In this document: positions 34,820 to 46,936 of the stretch, one piece after another
Position numbering within the stretch: position 1 is the stretch's first letter
Layout of the letters: each line of letters starts with the position of its first letter
Source: Phascolarctos cinereus
Lineage: Eukaryota > Chordata > Mammalia > Diprotodontia > Phascolarctidae
Assembly: GCF_002099425.1 (NCBI RefSeq)
Contig: NW_018343973.1
Coordinates: 4,813,001 to 4,877,000, forward strand
Direction: 5' to 3'
Length of the DNA: 64,000 nucleotides
The notes under the pieces: generated by a model
The model's database searches: none
What the model was told of the DNA's origin: nothing
The model's input: only the letters and a program-made list of their open reading frames with translations
Made by a program: the position numbers and the translations under genes

Positions 34820-35470
34820 GTAGGGGTTGCTAGAGGAGAAAAAAGCAATGCCTGCAATACTGGACCTGGGTTCAAATATGCCACTGACATTTATTCCTTG
34901 GGTGACTTTGCTCAAGTCATTTAATCCCCTGAGCCTCTATTGGGTTGGTTGGTTGGTTGGTTGTTTTCCTTCATTTTTGAAGAGGACCAAAATGACATCA
35001 CTGGGTTGGAGTCAAGGTACAATGTGTCTGACTGTGGTCGATCAGATTAATATGAGCTCGGAACACTTTACGACAAGTTGGGCACAAACAGTCCATATGA
35101 ACATTTGGTGGGGAGATGTCTCAAAATTTGTCCAATTCACGTCTCTTTTGAGCTACTGCAATTCTGCTTCACTCATAGAGCACAGTGCCTTCTTTGATGC
35201 AGGCATGCCATGCTGGGTAGTCTTATGCCAGCATCTCCCATTTCACACAATCATTTCCAAAGTTCTTCAGAAAGACCTTGAGTGTGTCCTTGTATCACTT
35301 CTTCTGACCACCATGTGAGAGCCTGACTTGTGTGAGTTCTGTGTAAAATAATCTTTTAGACAAAATCTCTCTGAGCCTCTATTTACTCATCTGTAAAATT
35401 ATCAGGTTAGATTAATTGACTTTTAGGAACCCTTCTGATTCTAGATCTAAATTCTTTGCCTTGCTAAGGT
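34820..35470 (+). mobile_element. MIR-type SINE split by a LINE insertion
   Basis: Left part 34820-34941 (GACCTGGGTTCAAATATGCC, GGGTGACTTTGCTCAAGTCA); right part 35371-35470 (TTTACTCATCTGTAAAATT, TCTGATTCTAGATCTAAATT). The two halves join perfectly at the 13-bp TSD of the inserted LINE. Confidence 0.85.
34942..35370 (-). mobile_element. 5'-truncated RTE/R4-like LINE with (AACC)n tail
   Basis: Flanked by the exact 13-bp TSD CTGAGCCTCTATT (34929-34941, 35371-35383). The left end is GGTT repeats, so on its own strand the element ends in (AACC)n and not poly-A. The minus strand encodes an ORF2 C-terminus with SHGGQKKRYKDTLKVSLKNF and a C2H2-type CPTCRKVFRAHINLIDHSQTH-like module. Such tails are known from non-LTR elements outside the L1 clade. 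The exact clade (RTE, R4 or other) is uncertain. Confidence 0.8.
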
Positions 35471-35589
35471 TATACAAGTAAGTGCCAGAACTGAGATTTT
35501 AGCTTATGTCCTCTCACTCAAATCCAGTACTCTTCCCCCAACAGTAAGTTGCTTCTCTCCTTGGGGAGTAATCGGTGCTTCCAGTCAGA

Positions 35590-35735
35590 TTGGGGCTGTG
35601 CCACTTATTACTGGTGCGTCCTTCAGTTGATCACTTAATCTTCCTGGACATCTGTTTCTTCATGTACATTGAAAAGGTTGGTTCAGCTGACCTCTAAGGT
35701 CCCTTTTAACTGTAAATCTTTGATCCCATAATACC
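35590..35735 (+). mobile_element. MIR-type SINE
   Basis: CACTTATTACTGGTGCGTCC, TCACTTAATCTTCCTGGACA, CAGCTGACCTCTAAGGTCCC and TTTTAACTGTAAATC. Confidence 0.7.
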
Positions 35736-35759
35736 ACATCAGAATCTGTCATCAAATGT

Positions 35760-37200
35760 GAGAAGGTTTTAAGATGTACACAAATAGTTAGGAATACAAG
35801 GTAGAAGGAAATAAGTACAAAGATTTGCTCTAAGAAAGTTGAGGAAGTGATCTCCTCCCTTTAGGCAATCCCAGAAGACTTGAACTAAGACATAGCAACA
35901 GGAGAGTAAGAAAAGGAAATAACGAGAAGTCCATTTTGAGTGGAACATGGAACATATGAATGGGAGTAGTAAAAGGCTAGAAAAGATGAATGGAGTCAGA
36001 CTATTCAGGACCTTCCATGCAAGTGCAAGAAGTCAGTAGTTTTGGCATTAGAGAGGTATTGGAGGTTTTTGAGCAGAGGAATGACATGATCAGTGTGATG
36101 CTCAGGAAGATTCTTTCCAAGGGAGTCTAAAAGACAAGTAGTGTCATGTATAGAGCACTGAGGCTGAAGTCAAGAAAAACTGAATTCAAATCCATCCTTA
36201 GACATTTACTAGTCAGGAAGATCTGAGTTCAAATCCAGTCTCAGACACTTTGTGATTCTGGGCAAGTCACTTAACCCTCAGTTTCCTCAACTGTAAAATG
36301 AGGATGATGATAATAATAATAATACCTACCTTATGGGGTTGTTGTAAGGATCAAATGAGATGATTTTTGTAAAGTTAGCAATACCTGGCACATAGTGCTG
36401 TATAATTGTTTATTCCCTTCCCCCTAAAAGAAGAATTGGAAAAGTAAACTGAATACATGATAACCAGTTAAGACACTTTCACAACATTGAAAAAGTGTTT
36501 GGCCCTGAATTGGGATGTTTGCAATAGGATTAAAAGGGAAGTTTTCCAAAAGGATGGATTCAAGAGACTGCAAAGGTGAGGCTGTTACTGATTGGATGTG
36601 AATGAGTGGCAAGGGATGGACTTTGAGCCTATTGGTATGGTTCTTGGCACGTCATCAACAGAAATGGAAAAGTTTTAGGGACTGGGGCAAATTTTGAAGG
36701 AGAAAGATTAGTTCTGTTTTTGAATGCAGAATTTAAGACATCAGTTGAAGATCCAGGAAGAGGTGCCAAGCAGGCAATTGGACAAGACCAGAGCACTGGA
36801 AATGAGGTGAGGCTGGAAGTAGAAATTCAGAAATTATATCCATAGAGGTGATAACTAAAGTTATGACAGTAGATGAGATCAATGAGAGAGAACATGGTAA
36901 GAAAAGGGCAGTGACGGGTAGGTCTGGGGAAGTCCAAATATACGTCATTGGAGGGACATTCATATATAAGAAATGGATGGAATGTGGAGAAAGGGAAACA
37001 GGAACAGTAAAAAAAGGTAAGAAGGAAATAATGAGTACAGTATCACGTAAGTGAAATGACAATAGTATATCAAGAAGGAGGGGATGGTCCATATTGTTAG
37101 ATATTTTGAGGAGAAGTCAGGGAAGAGTCCTGAGAAAGGGCATTAGATTTAGTGCTAAGAAGCTCCTAAGGAACCTTGGAGAGAGTGATTTCAGTAGAGG
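35760..37200 (-). mobile_element. L2 LINE, antisense, interrupted by a SINE
   Basis: Antisense L2 blocks occur in order: CAGACTATTCAGGACCTTCC, TTGAGCAGAGGAATGACATG, then after the SINE TTAAGACATCAGTTGAAGAT, CTAAGAAGCTCCTAAGGAAC and GAGTGATTTCAGTAGAGG. The 119-residue antisense frame 36733-37092 is L2 debris. Confidence 0.7.
36130..36420 (+). mobile_element. full-length MIR/THER-type SINE
   Basis: TGTATAGAGCACTGAGGCTG head, TTCTGGGCAAGTCACTTAAC core, GTTGTTGTAAGGATCAAATG and CCTGGCACATAGTGCTGTA end. An internal repeat of GAGTTCAAATCCAGTCTCAG near 36225 duplicates the CORE box. Confidence 0.85.
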
Positions 37201-37234
37201 CTAGAAGTCTGTATTACCTATAACTTAGACTACT

Positions 37235-37500
37235 ACTCTGTTGCTGTTGCTCAGTCATTTTCAGTTGTATCCAACTCTTCATGACCCCATTTAAAGGGGT
37301 TTTCTGGGCAGAGATTCTAGAGTGGTTTGTCATTTCCTTCTCCAGCTCATTTTACAGATGAGAAAACTGAGGCAAGCACTGTTAAGCAACTTGCCTAAGG
37401 TCACCCAGCTGGTAAGCATCTGAGGCCAGATTTGAACTCAGGAAAGTGAGTCTTCTTGACTGCAGTCCCTGCATTCGATGCACTGTGCCACCTAGCTGTC
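37235..37500 (-). mobile_element. MAR1-like SINE with TSD
   Basis: Antisense tail GTTGCTCAGTCATTTTCAGT, CTCATTTTACAGATGAGAAA and CACTGTGCCACCTAGCTGTC. TSD CTTAGACTMCT (37224-37234, 37500-37510), one mismatch. Confidence 0.92.
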
Positions 37501-37604
37501 TTAGACTCCTATAACAACCTCTTAATTAGTCTCATTCTAGTTTCTCTCTTAGCCATTCTATCCTTCATACTGATGTCAAATAATCATCCTAATTCAACAA
37601 TCTA

Positions 37605-37865
37605 GGGATGTGGTTTGTTCTTCATTCTTGAAGAGGACTATGACATCAAGGAGATGATGACATGACTAGCAATTGACTTTGATTTGAGTGAGGGAGGGCT
37701 GTTCAAGGTCATCAGCCTCACTTTCTCCTCCAGAGTTATCTGGGTGCAGTGGCCAGATATCAATCAGGACAACTGGAGATGGCCCAGGATACAGTGGGAG
37801 ACCTTGGCCCTTTTAAGCTAAGGTCTTTTCAGGTTCTCACTTTCCAACATTCAGTGAATAGACCT
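37605..37865 (-). mobile_element. SINE with an RTE/R4-like tail
   Basis: Begins TTTGTTCTTCATTCTTGAAG then AGGACTATGACATCA, the same terminus as the LINE at 34942 (TTCATTTTTGAAGAGGACC). Then GAGTGAGGGAGGGCTGTTCA and CAGTGGGAGACCTTGGCCC. A second copy lies at 54157-54346. Confidence 0.75.
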
Positions 37866-37907
37866 CTGTAAGCAGTGAGTCAAGGGATGGACCCTTTAAT
37901 AATTAAT

Positions 37908-37967
37908 AGATGAATGAATAAATAAATAAATAAATAAATGAATGAATGAATGAATGAATGAATAAAG
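37908..37967. repeat. (AAAT)n/(AATG)n microsatellite
   Basis: Compound tetranucleotide repeat: TGAATGAATA, then (AAAT)n, then (GAAT)n. Confidence 0.95.
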
Positions 37968-38144
37968 GCCAAAAGAGAAACAGTTATTATTTACAGTCAT
38001 TCTGAGCCTGGAGGGCCCAAAAAATAACCATTAAGTGGTACTTGGGCAGGGACCTATTGTTGTCCAATCCATGAGATCTCTAGTGCATTGGGTTTCAGGC
38101 TACCAGTTTGAGAAAGAGATCTAGCCAGTAAAACCCCAAGCTAC

Positions 38145-38340
38145 AGTGGGGATATGGCACAGTGGAAAGAGCTCTGGCTCTACAGTCAAAACACCTGGGT
38201 TCAAATCTCACCTCTGACACATATTACCTGAATAAGCTTGGACACATTACTTAGCCTCCCTGAATTGGTTTCCTCACATATAAAATGAGGAGCTTGAGCC
38301 AGAAGGCTTCTAAGATCCCTTCCAACTCCAGGTGATGATT
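38145..38340 (+). mobile_element. MIR-type SINE
   Basis: TATGGCACAGTGGAAAGAGC, CACCTGGGTTCAAATCTCAC, TATAAAATGAGGAGCTTGAG and ATCCCTTCCAACTCCAGG. Confidence 0.85.
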
Positions 38341-38454
38341 CTATATAATCAAATAATTCCCCTGTTAAAGAACTTAAATGGTTTCTAGTTGCCTACTAGG
38401 AAAATTACTTGCTTATTAACTTTTGCATATAAGGAATTCCACAATCTGACTCCT

Positions 38455-38556
38455 CGTTGTTGTTCAGTCATTTTTGAGTTGTGTCTGACCCTTCATGACC
38501 CCATTTGGGGTTTTCTTGGCAAAGATACTGGAGTAGTTTCACATTTTTCTCCAGGT
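38455..38556 (-). mobile_element. 5'-truncated MAR1-like SINE
   Basis: Only the tail half is present: GTTGTTCAGTCATTTTTGAG, TTGGGGTTTTCTTGGCAAAG and TTTTTCTCCAG. Short direct repeats of TCTGACTC flank it. Confidence 0.85.
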
Positions 38557-38649
38557 CTGACTCTAACCTACCTTTTTCCCCTTTTTTCTTGGTAGTTCCT
38601 TTCTAACACTCTTCACACACTTCAGTGTCTGGTATAAAAATACGTTTAT

Positions 38650-38800
38650 ACAATACCATACTGCATTTATTAACAACTTGCTATATGCCAAGCTCTAGGG
38701 ATACAAATAAAAGAAACACAGACCCTCCCTTCAAGAGCTTGGAATCTTTGAGGAAAACAATGTCTAAGATGAGAAGACTGGCCATCAAAGAGGTGAACTG
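38650..38800 (-). mobile_element. L2 3' end, antisense
   Basis: GCATTTATTAACAACTTGCT, GCCAAGCTCTAGGGATACAA and CTTCAAGAGCTTGGAATCTT. Confidence 0.75.
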
Positions 38801-39215
38801 AATTATCAAGGCATGTACAAGAAAGTTATAATGTGAGGATTAGAACCCAAGTCTCCTTTATCCCACTCTAGAGCCTTTTGCGATAAGGAAGGGGAAAAGA
38901 TGCAAGACCAGGAAAAGAAAGATTTCTCAGTGACTGTCACTGCCAGCACCAACATTTTCTCTTTCTTCTACCAAACTTTTACTGTCTCTTGCAGTTTGCT
39001 TAAGGGTATGTTCCTCTGTCATGAAAATGAGTTGTCATAGTGAAACACTGAAAATTCCCTCTTGTGTCATATGCTGGGACCCATGCCTGACTTTTTTACT
39101 TGAAGATACTGCAGAATCACATCTGTTTATTGTAACAGCAAGGGCAGGGTCCCAGAGACAGTTATTGCTGTGGGCTAAATGACATTAAGTTGAGGTCTGG
39201 AACTGGGAAAGAGAT
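38801..39215. other. intronic DNA, nothing identified
   Basis: No repeat or exon recognised. Confidence 0.35.
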
Positions 39216-39219
39216 ATCA

Positions 39220-39830
39220 TTTAGATAAGATGTAGTCTCTGCTTTCATGGAGCTCACATTGGGAATAAAAACAGCAGTGACCATTTATATAGTGCTTTAA
39301 TGTTTACAAAGTATTTTACCATAAATACACAGTAGTACCTAAGTGCAGAAGAAAAGGGTGAGCAAAGTGCAGTTTGAAATACAAGAGGGGAACAGGGATA
39401 CTTTTTGGGTGATTAGTTAAGATTTCTTTGAAAAGGAAGTATTTGAGGGATTTCGTTCAAGGAGCTTTAAAAAATTAATAGGCGTTCAACAGAGAGGAAA
39501 CAGGAAAAGAAAAAGAAAGAAAAAACATCCCTGGCATAGGGAGCAAAGTGAGCAAAGGTACAGTAATGGGAAAATACATAGCACTTGTATTGGGGTCAAC
39601 AAACATGCTAAACTGGAAGGTCTCTGGGAGAAGAGTGACATAACCAGATCTACATTTAAAGAAGAGAAATTTAGCAGTGGTATAAACAGGTAATTAGTGC
39701 AAGAAAGGAAAAGCACAAATATCTTTCAGGAGGCTCTTGAAATCATCTATCCAGCTAGCTAGCAATATGGGCGTGTGCAAGGGTGGCGGCAAGAATGAAA
39801 AAGATGACTGATGTTAATAAGAGAAGAAGA
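39220..39830 (-). mobile_element. L2 LINE, antisense
   Basis: TGCTTTCATGGAGCTCACAT, AAGCAGAAGAAAAGGG-like spacing, GAGTGACATAACCAGATCTAC and GTAATTAGTGCAAGAAAGG match decayed antisense L2. A MIR-like TTTATATAGTGCTTTAATGTT sits at 39280-39325. Confidence 0.6.
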
Positions 39831-40424
39831 CTGATTAAGTTGTCCTTCTTGCCCTTCCTACCATCTGCTGTAACTTTGTTTTGGGGCATATAAGAACTAT
39901 ATTTCTAATAAGTCATCTTTCTCTAATTCCTTTGCTTCTAAGGAGGATGAAAAACAAGAAAACCTAACAAAGCAATGCAATTTTGAATAGGGTTTGGGAC
40001 CAAGAATGCAGGATCGACCAAAAAATTCAATGCAGTTTGTTTTTTAATGTCCCTTGGAATCCTATTCTGTATTCTTTCTCCTTTTTTCCATTATATTCTA
40101 CCTATTGAGTCCAGCCTCTGATTTATACTGGCTTTGTGACCCTGGGCCACTTATTAGGTATCTTTCTGAGACTATAAATTGAAGAACCATTGCTCATTTT
40201 CATTGGTAGAGGCAATTCCCTCAACAGGAGCTCCTTACAACTAGGAAATCACAGATCTTACAAAAAAAAAATTTAAATCGTACTTAATAGTTCCTTGAAC
40301 CTCTTATAGTTTGCCTTCATAAAAGGTAAATGGCAAAGTTAGGACTCAGAATGTTAGAATTTCAGAGAAGGAAAGATGGAGGGCACCTTACAGTTCATTT
40401 TCTCAGTCTTTCAATGTGGTCTAG

Positions 40425-40565
40425 TTCTTGCCCTGTCTTTAATACAGTGGTATAACCTTGGGCAAGTCATTTACCTTTCTGTGACTCCATTTCATCATCT
40501 GCAAAATTAGGGAGAATGGGCTTGATGACCTAAGGTCACTTCCAACTCTGAAATTCTTTGATTCT
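40425..40565 (+). mobile_element. MIR-type SINE
   Basis: ACCTTGGGCAAGTCATTTAC, TTCATCATCTGCAAAATTAG and GATGACCTAAGGTCACTTCC. Confidence 0.8.
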
Positions 40566-40639
40566 TAATTTCTCCATTTTGGTTGTCTTGAATCTTGAAT
40601 TTCGTTGTCTTAGAATATCAAGTTTTTAGTGTACATATT

Positions 40640-40765
40640 TTAACCTCCATGTTAGATTATAAACTCCTTCAGGTCAAGAATAGTGTCTTATTCTTTTTAT
40701 TCCCAGGGCCTAAAGTAATGTTTTATAGATATAATAGGTACTTAATATTTATTAAAGTTAACACA
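40640..40765 (+). mobile_element. L2 3' end
   Basis: TTAGATTATAAACTCCTTCAG, TTCCCAGGGCCTAAAGTAAT and ATAGGTACTTAATATTTATT. Confidence 0.7.
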
Positions 40766-40956
40766 TAGTCATTAGTTAATGTGGTGTGTTTATATGTAGA
40801 ATAGTAAAACATTAATTAAAAAGTATGCAAAGCTAAATACATAATAGAAGTTTATAGACAGTGGTTTTGTTCTTACTTCCTTAGATACTCAGATTTTTTA
40901 AGAGTTTACCTATACATATATACATACATATGTATACATACACACTTTTTTATATT

Positions 40957-40989
<33 letters not shown>

Positions 40990-41685
40990 ACATATATATA
41001 CACACATACACACATATGCATATAGTTCAACACACTGCATTTGGAATATAATTTTTTAAGGTCAGTTTAGACATGATCCATCATTGCTCCTTAATACTGT
41101 ACTATTTACTAACAAAAATCATTAAAATGAAAATGCATTTTTGTTTTGAAGGCTCTTATAGCTTTCAAATAAATATCTTAAGGTGATTCCAAAGAACATT
41201 TTTTTCCTTCTCTACTGCATTTTCTTATGTCCATCTTGCATTCTCAGCACTAGATCCTCCTGACAATTTCAATTCTTTGTTATAATGTTATCATTTTTTC
41301 CATCCCTCTCAAAAGGAAGAGAATTTAAATTCAGCATTTACTTTTTCCAAAATTCTTGTGGTGGCAATTGCATTTAAAAAATCACAGATATTAAGATCAT
41401 TTTATCTTGTGACAAACGAAGAGGATGTCCTTTGCAGATAACTACTAAATATAGTCCACAACATGATAGAAGGAGTCCTATTCTAAAAATCAACAATGCA
41501 AAAATAAGTTGATCTTTGCTAACTTTATCCTCTCCAAGAGAAAATATGTTTATTAGATATAGTTTGAAGTATGTATTATCTACAGAACATCACTATTAGA
41601 ATCTCAAAAAAGAAGTAATAACCTTCTTTCAAGGTGATGCTGATAGTTTTTTTCTACTTGTCTTCACATAGTATAGTGTCAAGAG
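40766..41685. other. AT-rich intronic DNA with TA/TG repeat
   Basis: A TATA/TGTG simple repeat spans 40918-41020. Otherwise no repeat or exon is recognised. Confidence 0.5.
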
Positions 41686-41689
41686 AGTT

Positions 41690-41850
41690 GGATTTGGAAT
41701 GTCAGGGATGGAATTCCAGTAAAGGCTCTGTCACATACTACCTGTGAGGATTTAAACAAACTATGGCTGTTTATTCAGTCTGTTTTTTCATCTGTAAAAT
41801 GAGGAGTTTGGACAAGATGATCTCTAAGAACATTGCAGATTCTAAAAAAC
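41690..41850 (+). mobile_element. MIR-type SINE
   Basis: AATTCCAGTAAAGGCTCTGT, ACATACTACCTGTGAGGA, TCATCTGTAAAATGAGGAGT and GATGATCTCTAAGAACATT. Confidence 0.75.
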
Positions 41851-42234
41851 CATTGAAAAAACTATGAAATCTGTTCTGAAAGCTAGTACTGGAATTCATT
41901 CTGTGAAAGATACTAAGGAAACAGGAGTGTCTATCAGGGTTTTGTTCCCCCATATAATACTATTGATATCTTTCTTGGGGGATGGGGCAGGAGGGAATAA
42001 CCTCCCTAATTCAGAAGATAAGGGTTATTAATAACCTGTCTTGTCCTCTTTTTCCTTTGTTGAAAAGAATCAAAAAGGAAGTAATTTGGGTTCTTTACAT
42101 AAAAATCTTGGTTTCATTTTTCCTCTAAAGATCGTACTATCAGTGAAGAAAATCTACTTTGAAATGATTAAAACTAGTTTAGTTGTGTGGATTGCAAACC
42201 TTTCTGAGCAACAGAGTTTGTTAGTAACTTTGCA

Positions 42235-43495
<1,261 letters not shown>

Positions 43496-43549
43496 TGTAA
43501 TCACTCTTTTGTCAAATCTTTCCTCTTTCTAAAATTATGCCATGGGGGC

Positions 43550-43690
43550 AGCCTGGCACATTTTTTCACGAGCCAATTTCATGATCAGAAGATCTTGATT
43601 CAAGGCCCTCTGACATATATTGGCTTTATGACTTTGGGCAGGTTATTTAAACTCTTAGAGCCCTAGACAACTCTCTAAGACTGTAAGTTG
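43550..43690 (+). mobile_element. MIR-type SINE, degenerate
   Basis: GGGGGCAGCCTGGCACA head-like start, GATTCAAGGCCCTCTGACAT, CTTTGGGCAGGTTATTTAAA. Confidence 0.6.
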
Positions 43691-44234
43691 TATAACATTT
43701 GCAGCTCTGTGTTGATTGGGAGGGGAGGGGTTCATCACAAGTAATTAGCTACAACTGATGAAATCACAAGGTCAAAAAGTAATTTTAATGTATATAGGTA
43801 ACAGTGTTATGAATCAGTTATTCAGCACCATGATTTTAAGTCATTGACATCATGAGAAAAAGTCTGGGGTAACTTTGTTTTTCCAAAAGATCAGAGACTG
43901 AACAAGTGTATTAGAAAGTTATTAGATGTAGACTACATGGGTTTTTCTAAAGAGGATCAATAGGGTAATGAAGTAAGTAATACTGAAGTTGCCCCCTGGT
44001 GGCACAGAGATTATAGCCATAAAGAAAAAGTGGGTCTCATAAACTGATGCAGACAACAATCATTAAGAGATATTTAGGAAGCAAAACTACTCTTTTAACT
44101 AGTTATGTTTTGATAAATTTTGTCTTCACAGGAAATATACTCCAATTTTTACAGTCTTTTAATTCTCTGATTGCAAATAAAACCAAATAGTAGCATGCAG
44201 TTTTCATTCTTAGCTTCTGCTTGACCCTTACTTG

Positions 44235-45040
44235 TTTAGTCAGTAAGCATTTATTAAGCACTTATATGCCAGGCACTGTGCCAAGCACTGGAGATACAAA
44301 GAAAGGTAAAAAACACAGTCCTTTCCCTTAAGGAGCTCATATTCTACCAGAGAACACAACATTCAAATAACCATGTACATAGATAATACATATATATATA
44401 TGTCTCAATTATCTCAGAGGGGAGATAATAGCAATGTAGAAGGTGTCATTTGAGCTAAGTCTTGAAGGAAGCCAGGAGGCAGAGATGAGAAAGATGAGAA
44501 TATAAGGGGAAAGCCAATAAAAAGATAGGGAATTGAGTCAGAATATGGTATTCAGAGAACCGCAGGTAGGCCAATTGTTGATTACAGACTACATAGAAGT
44601 GGTAAAGTGTGTTAAGACTAGAATGGCAAGGAACCAGTTTTTGAAGGGTTTTAAATGCTACACAGAAAAGTTTAAATTTGATGCTAGAGGTAATAAAAAG
44701 TCGCTGGAGTTTATTGCTTAGGGCAGGGGCAGGGCTCATGGTCATACCTACCCATTAGTAAAACCATCCTGAATAGAGCATAAGTTGGAATGGGGAGAGA
44801 CTTGAGACAGGGAAATCAATTAGAAGGCTGTTGAAAGAGTCTAGGTGAGAGGCACCAAGAACCTGTATCAAGGTGGTGGCTATGTGAATAGAAAGGAAGA
44901 ACTACACATGAGAGATGTTAGGAAGGTAGAAACAAGACTTAACAGATTGGATATACAAGGTGAGTGTGAGAAAGAGGTTGAAGAGAGCAATGATATTACA
45001 AGCCTATGCCTGGGAAAGTAGTGGTATCCATTCCAGTATT
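44235..45040 (-). mobile_element. L2 LINE, antisense, left part
   Basis: Clear antisense L2: GTAAGCATTTATTAAGCACT, GGCACTGTGCCAAGCACTGG, AAGGAGCTCATATTCTACC, GAGCTAAGTCTTGAAGGAAG and ATTAGAAGGCTGTTGAAAGA. It resumes at 47855 beyond the HAL1. Confidence 0.9.
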
Positions 45041-45051
45041 AAGAAAGTTGG
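45041..45051 (+). repeat. HAL1 target-site duplication, left
   Basis: AAGAAAGTTGG, repeated at 47844-47854. Confidence 0.9.
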
Positions 45052-45904
45052 GAGGACTTCCACTTCCAGGAGTAGGACTTCCACTTCTGGGAGCCAAGAT
45101 GGCGGAATAAAAAGGTAGTCGCTCTCACCCCCCCCCATCAACCTCTGAAAACCCAGAAAATATCACCCTAGGGAAAAAAAAAACCCTGGAATAGCTGAAC
45201 TAGAAGAAAGACAGCAGTGCAGCAGCCCAGCAAACAAGTCTCCCAGTGCCTCAGCAAAAATAAGGGAGGCAGAACTACAAGGGGCCCCAGGCTGATAAGC
45301 ACCCTGCAGAATTCATCCGAAAGGAGCTGAAGAAAGCAACCTAGAGTCCTACTAAAGTCCCAGCCTTGCTGATTCCAGCCCAACACCAGGTAAGCTGTCA
45401 GAACCCTACAGCCTCCAACTGTTAACCAGGAGGAGATTCTGAAGCCCAGATGGTAGAGCAGGCAAACACCAACACCTGGACCTCCAAGTGCCTCAGTGAG
45501 GGCAGGAGGAACCGGTGGAAACCAGGTCAGAAAACCACCAGGTGCCTCAGCACTCTACCACAAAGGAATCTCCCAGTGCATTAGCAGAAACCAGGGAGAC
45601 AACACTGCAGGGGGGCCCCAGGCAGATAAACACCCTACAGCACCCATCTAAAAGGAGCTGAAGAAAGCTAAAGAAAAGGAAAAGCAGGCAATCTAGAATT
45701 GCCTAAAAGTTCCAGCCTTGCTGATTCCAGCCCAAAGAGGTAAGCTGCCAAAACCCTGCAGCCTCCAATTGCCAACATAAGAGGCCCCAGCACACAAAGC
45801 CAGTGACCAAGACCTAGGCTCCCAACACAAGAAGCTTGGGTCAGTGCCCTCTGTTCCCCAGCAGGAGAGCTCAATCTCTTTAAAGGCCAGGGAATAAAGA
45901 AACC

Positions 45905-46936
45905 ATGAGTAAAAAGAAACATACCATAGATTCATATTATGAGAAGAGTGAAGATCAAGACAGAAATTCTGAAGAGGACAACATTGTCAACAAACCCACA
46001 TCTGCAACATCAAAAGGAATATGAACTGGTCTGAAGCCCAAAAAGCCTTCTTAGAAGAGCTCAAGAAGGATTTTAAAAGTCTAATGAGAGAGGTAGAAGA
46101 GTCCTTAAAAAATACAATTGGCCAATTGGAAAAAAAGTACACTGAAGAAAACAAGTCCCTAAAAAACACAATTGGCAAACTGGAAAAAAAGTACACTGAA
46201 AAAACAAATCCCTTAAAAATACAATTGGCCAATTGAAGAAGGAAGTACAAAAACTAACAGAAGAAAACAATCTGTTAAAAACTAGAATTGGACAAATGGA
46301 AACTAATGACTCTATGAGAGAGCAAGAATCAGTCAAACAGAAACAAAAAAATGAAAAAATGGATGAAAACATAAAATACCTCATCGGTAAAACAACTGAC
46401 CTGGAAAATCGATCCAGGAGAGACAATTTAAAAATCATTGGACTACCTGAAAATCATGATGAAAAAAAGAGCCTGGACAGTATCTTTCAGGAAATCATAA
46501 AGGAAAACTGCCCAGAAGTCCTAGAACCAGAAGGTAAAATAACCATAGAAAGAATACACCACTCACCACCTGAAAGAGATCCCAAATTGACAATGCCAAG
46601 GAATATAATAGCAAAATTCCAAAATTACCAGATGAAAGAGAAGGTGCTGCAAGCAGCCAGAAAGAAACAATTTAAATATCATGGAACCACAGTCAGGATT
46701 ACACAGGACCTTGCAGCTTCTACATTAAAAGACTGCAGGGCGTGGAACATGATATTCCAAAGGCAAAGGAGCTTGGATTGCAGCCAAGGATCAACTACCC
46801 TGCAAAAATGAGCATGATTTTTCAAGGGAGGAGATGGATATTCAATGAAATAGGGGACTTCCAAACCTTCCTCATAAAAAGACCAGAGCTCAACAAAAAA
46901 TTTGATCTTCAAGTACAAGATTCAAGAAAGACATAA
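45905..46936 (+). pseudogene. HAL1 ORF1 (L1 ORF1p-like, frameshifted)
   Basis: ORF1p is an RNA-binding trimeric chaperone of the L1 particle. The likely start is ATG at 45905 (MSKKKHTIDSYYEKSEDQ); the first frame closes at 46024 and coding resumes in the frame of 46021 (MNWSEAQKAFLEELKKDF). A coiled-coil follows, with tandem NTIGQLEKKYTE and NTIGKLEKKYTE units to about 46236. The frame shifts again to 46233-46811, which carries the RRM-like region (ENRSRRDNLKIIGLPEN) and then the C-terminal domain (RNIIAKFQNYQMKEKVLQAA). A last shift near 46740 continues to the stop at 46934-46936 with LGLQPRINYPAKMSM. About three frame disruptions in roughly 340 codons. This is the domain order of L1 ORF1p. 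Confidence 0.9.

Noticed and set aside
34827-35318. 163-residue frame as a gene
   Set aside because: It spans a MIR SINE and an inserted LINE read on the wrong strand, so it is a composite of repeats.
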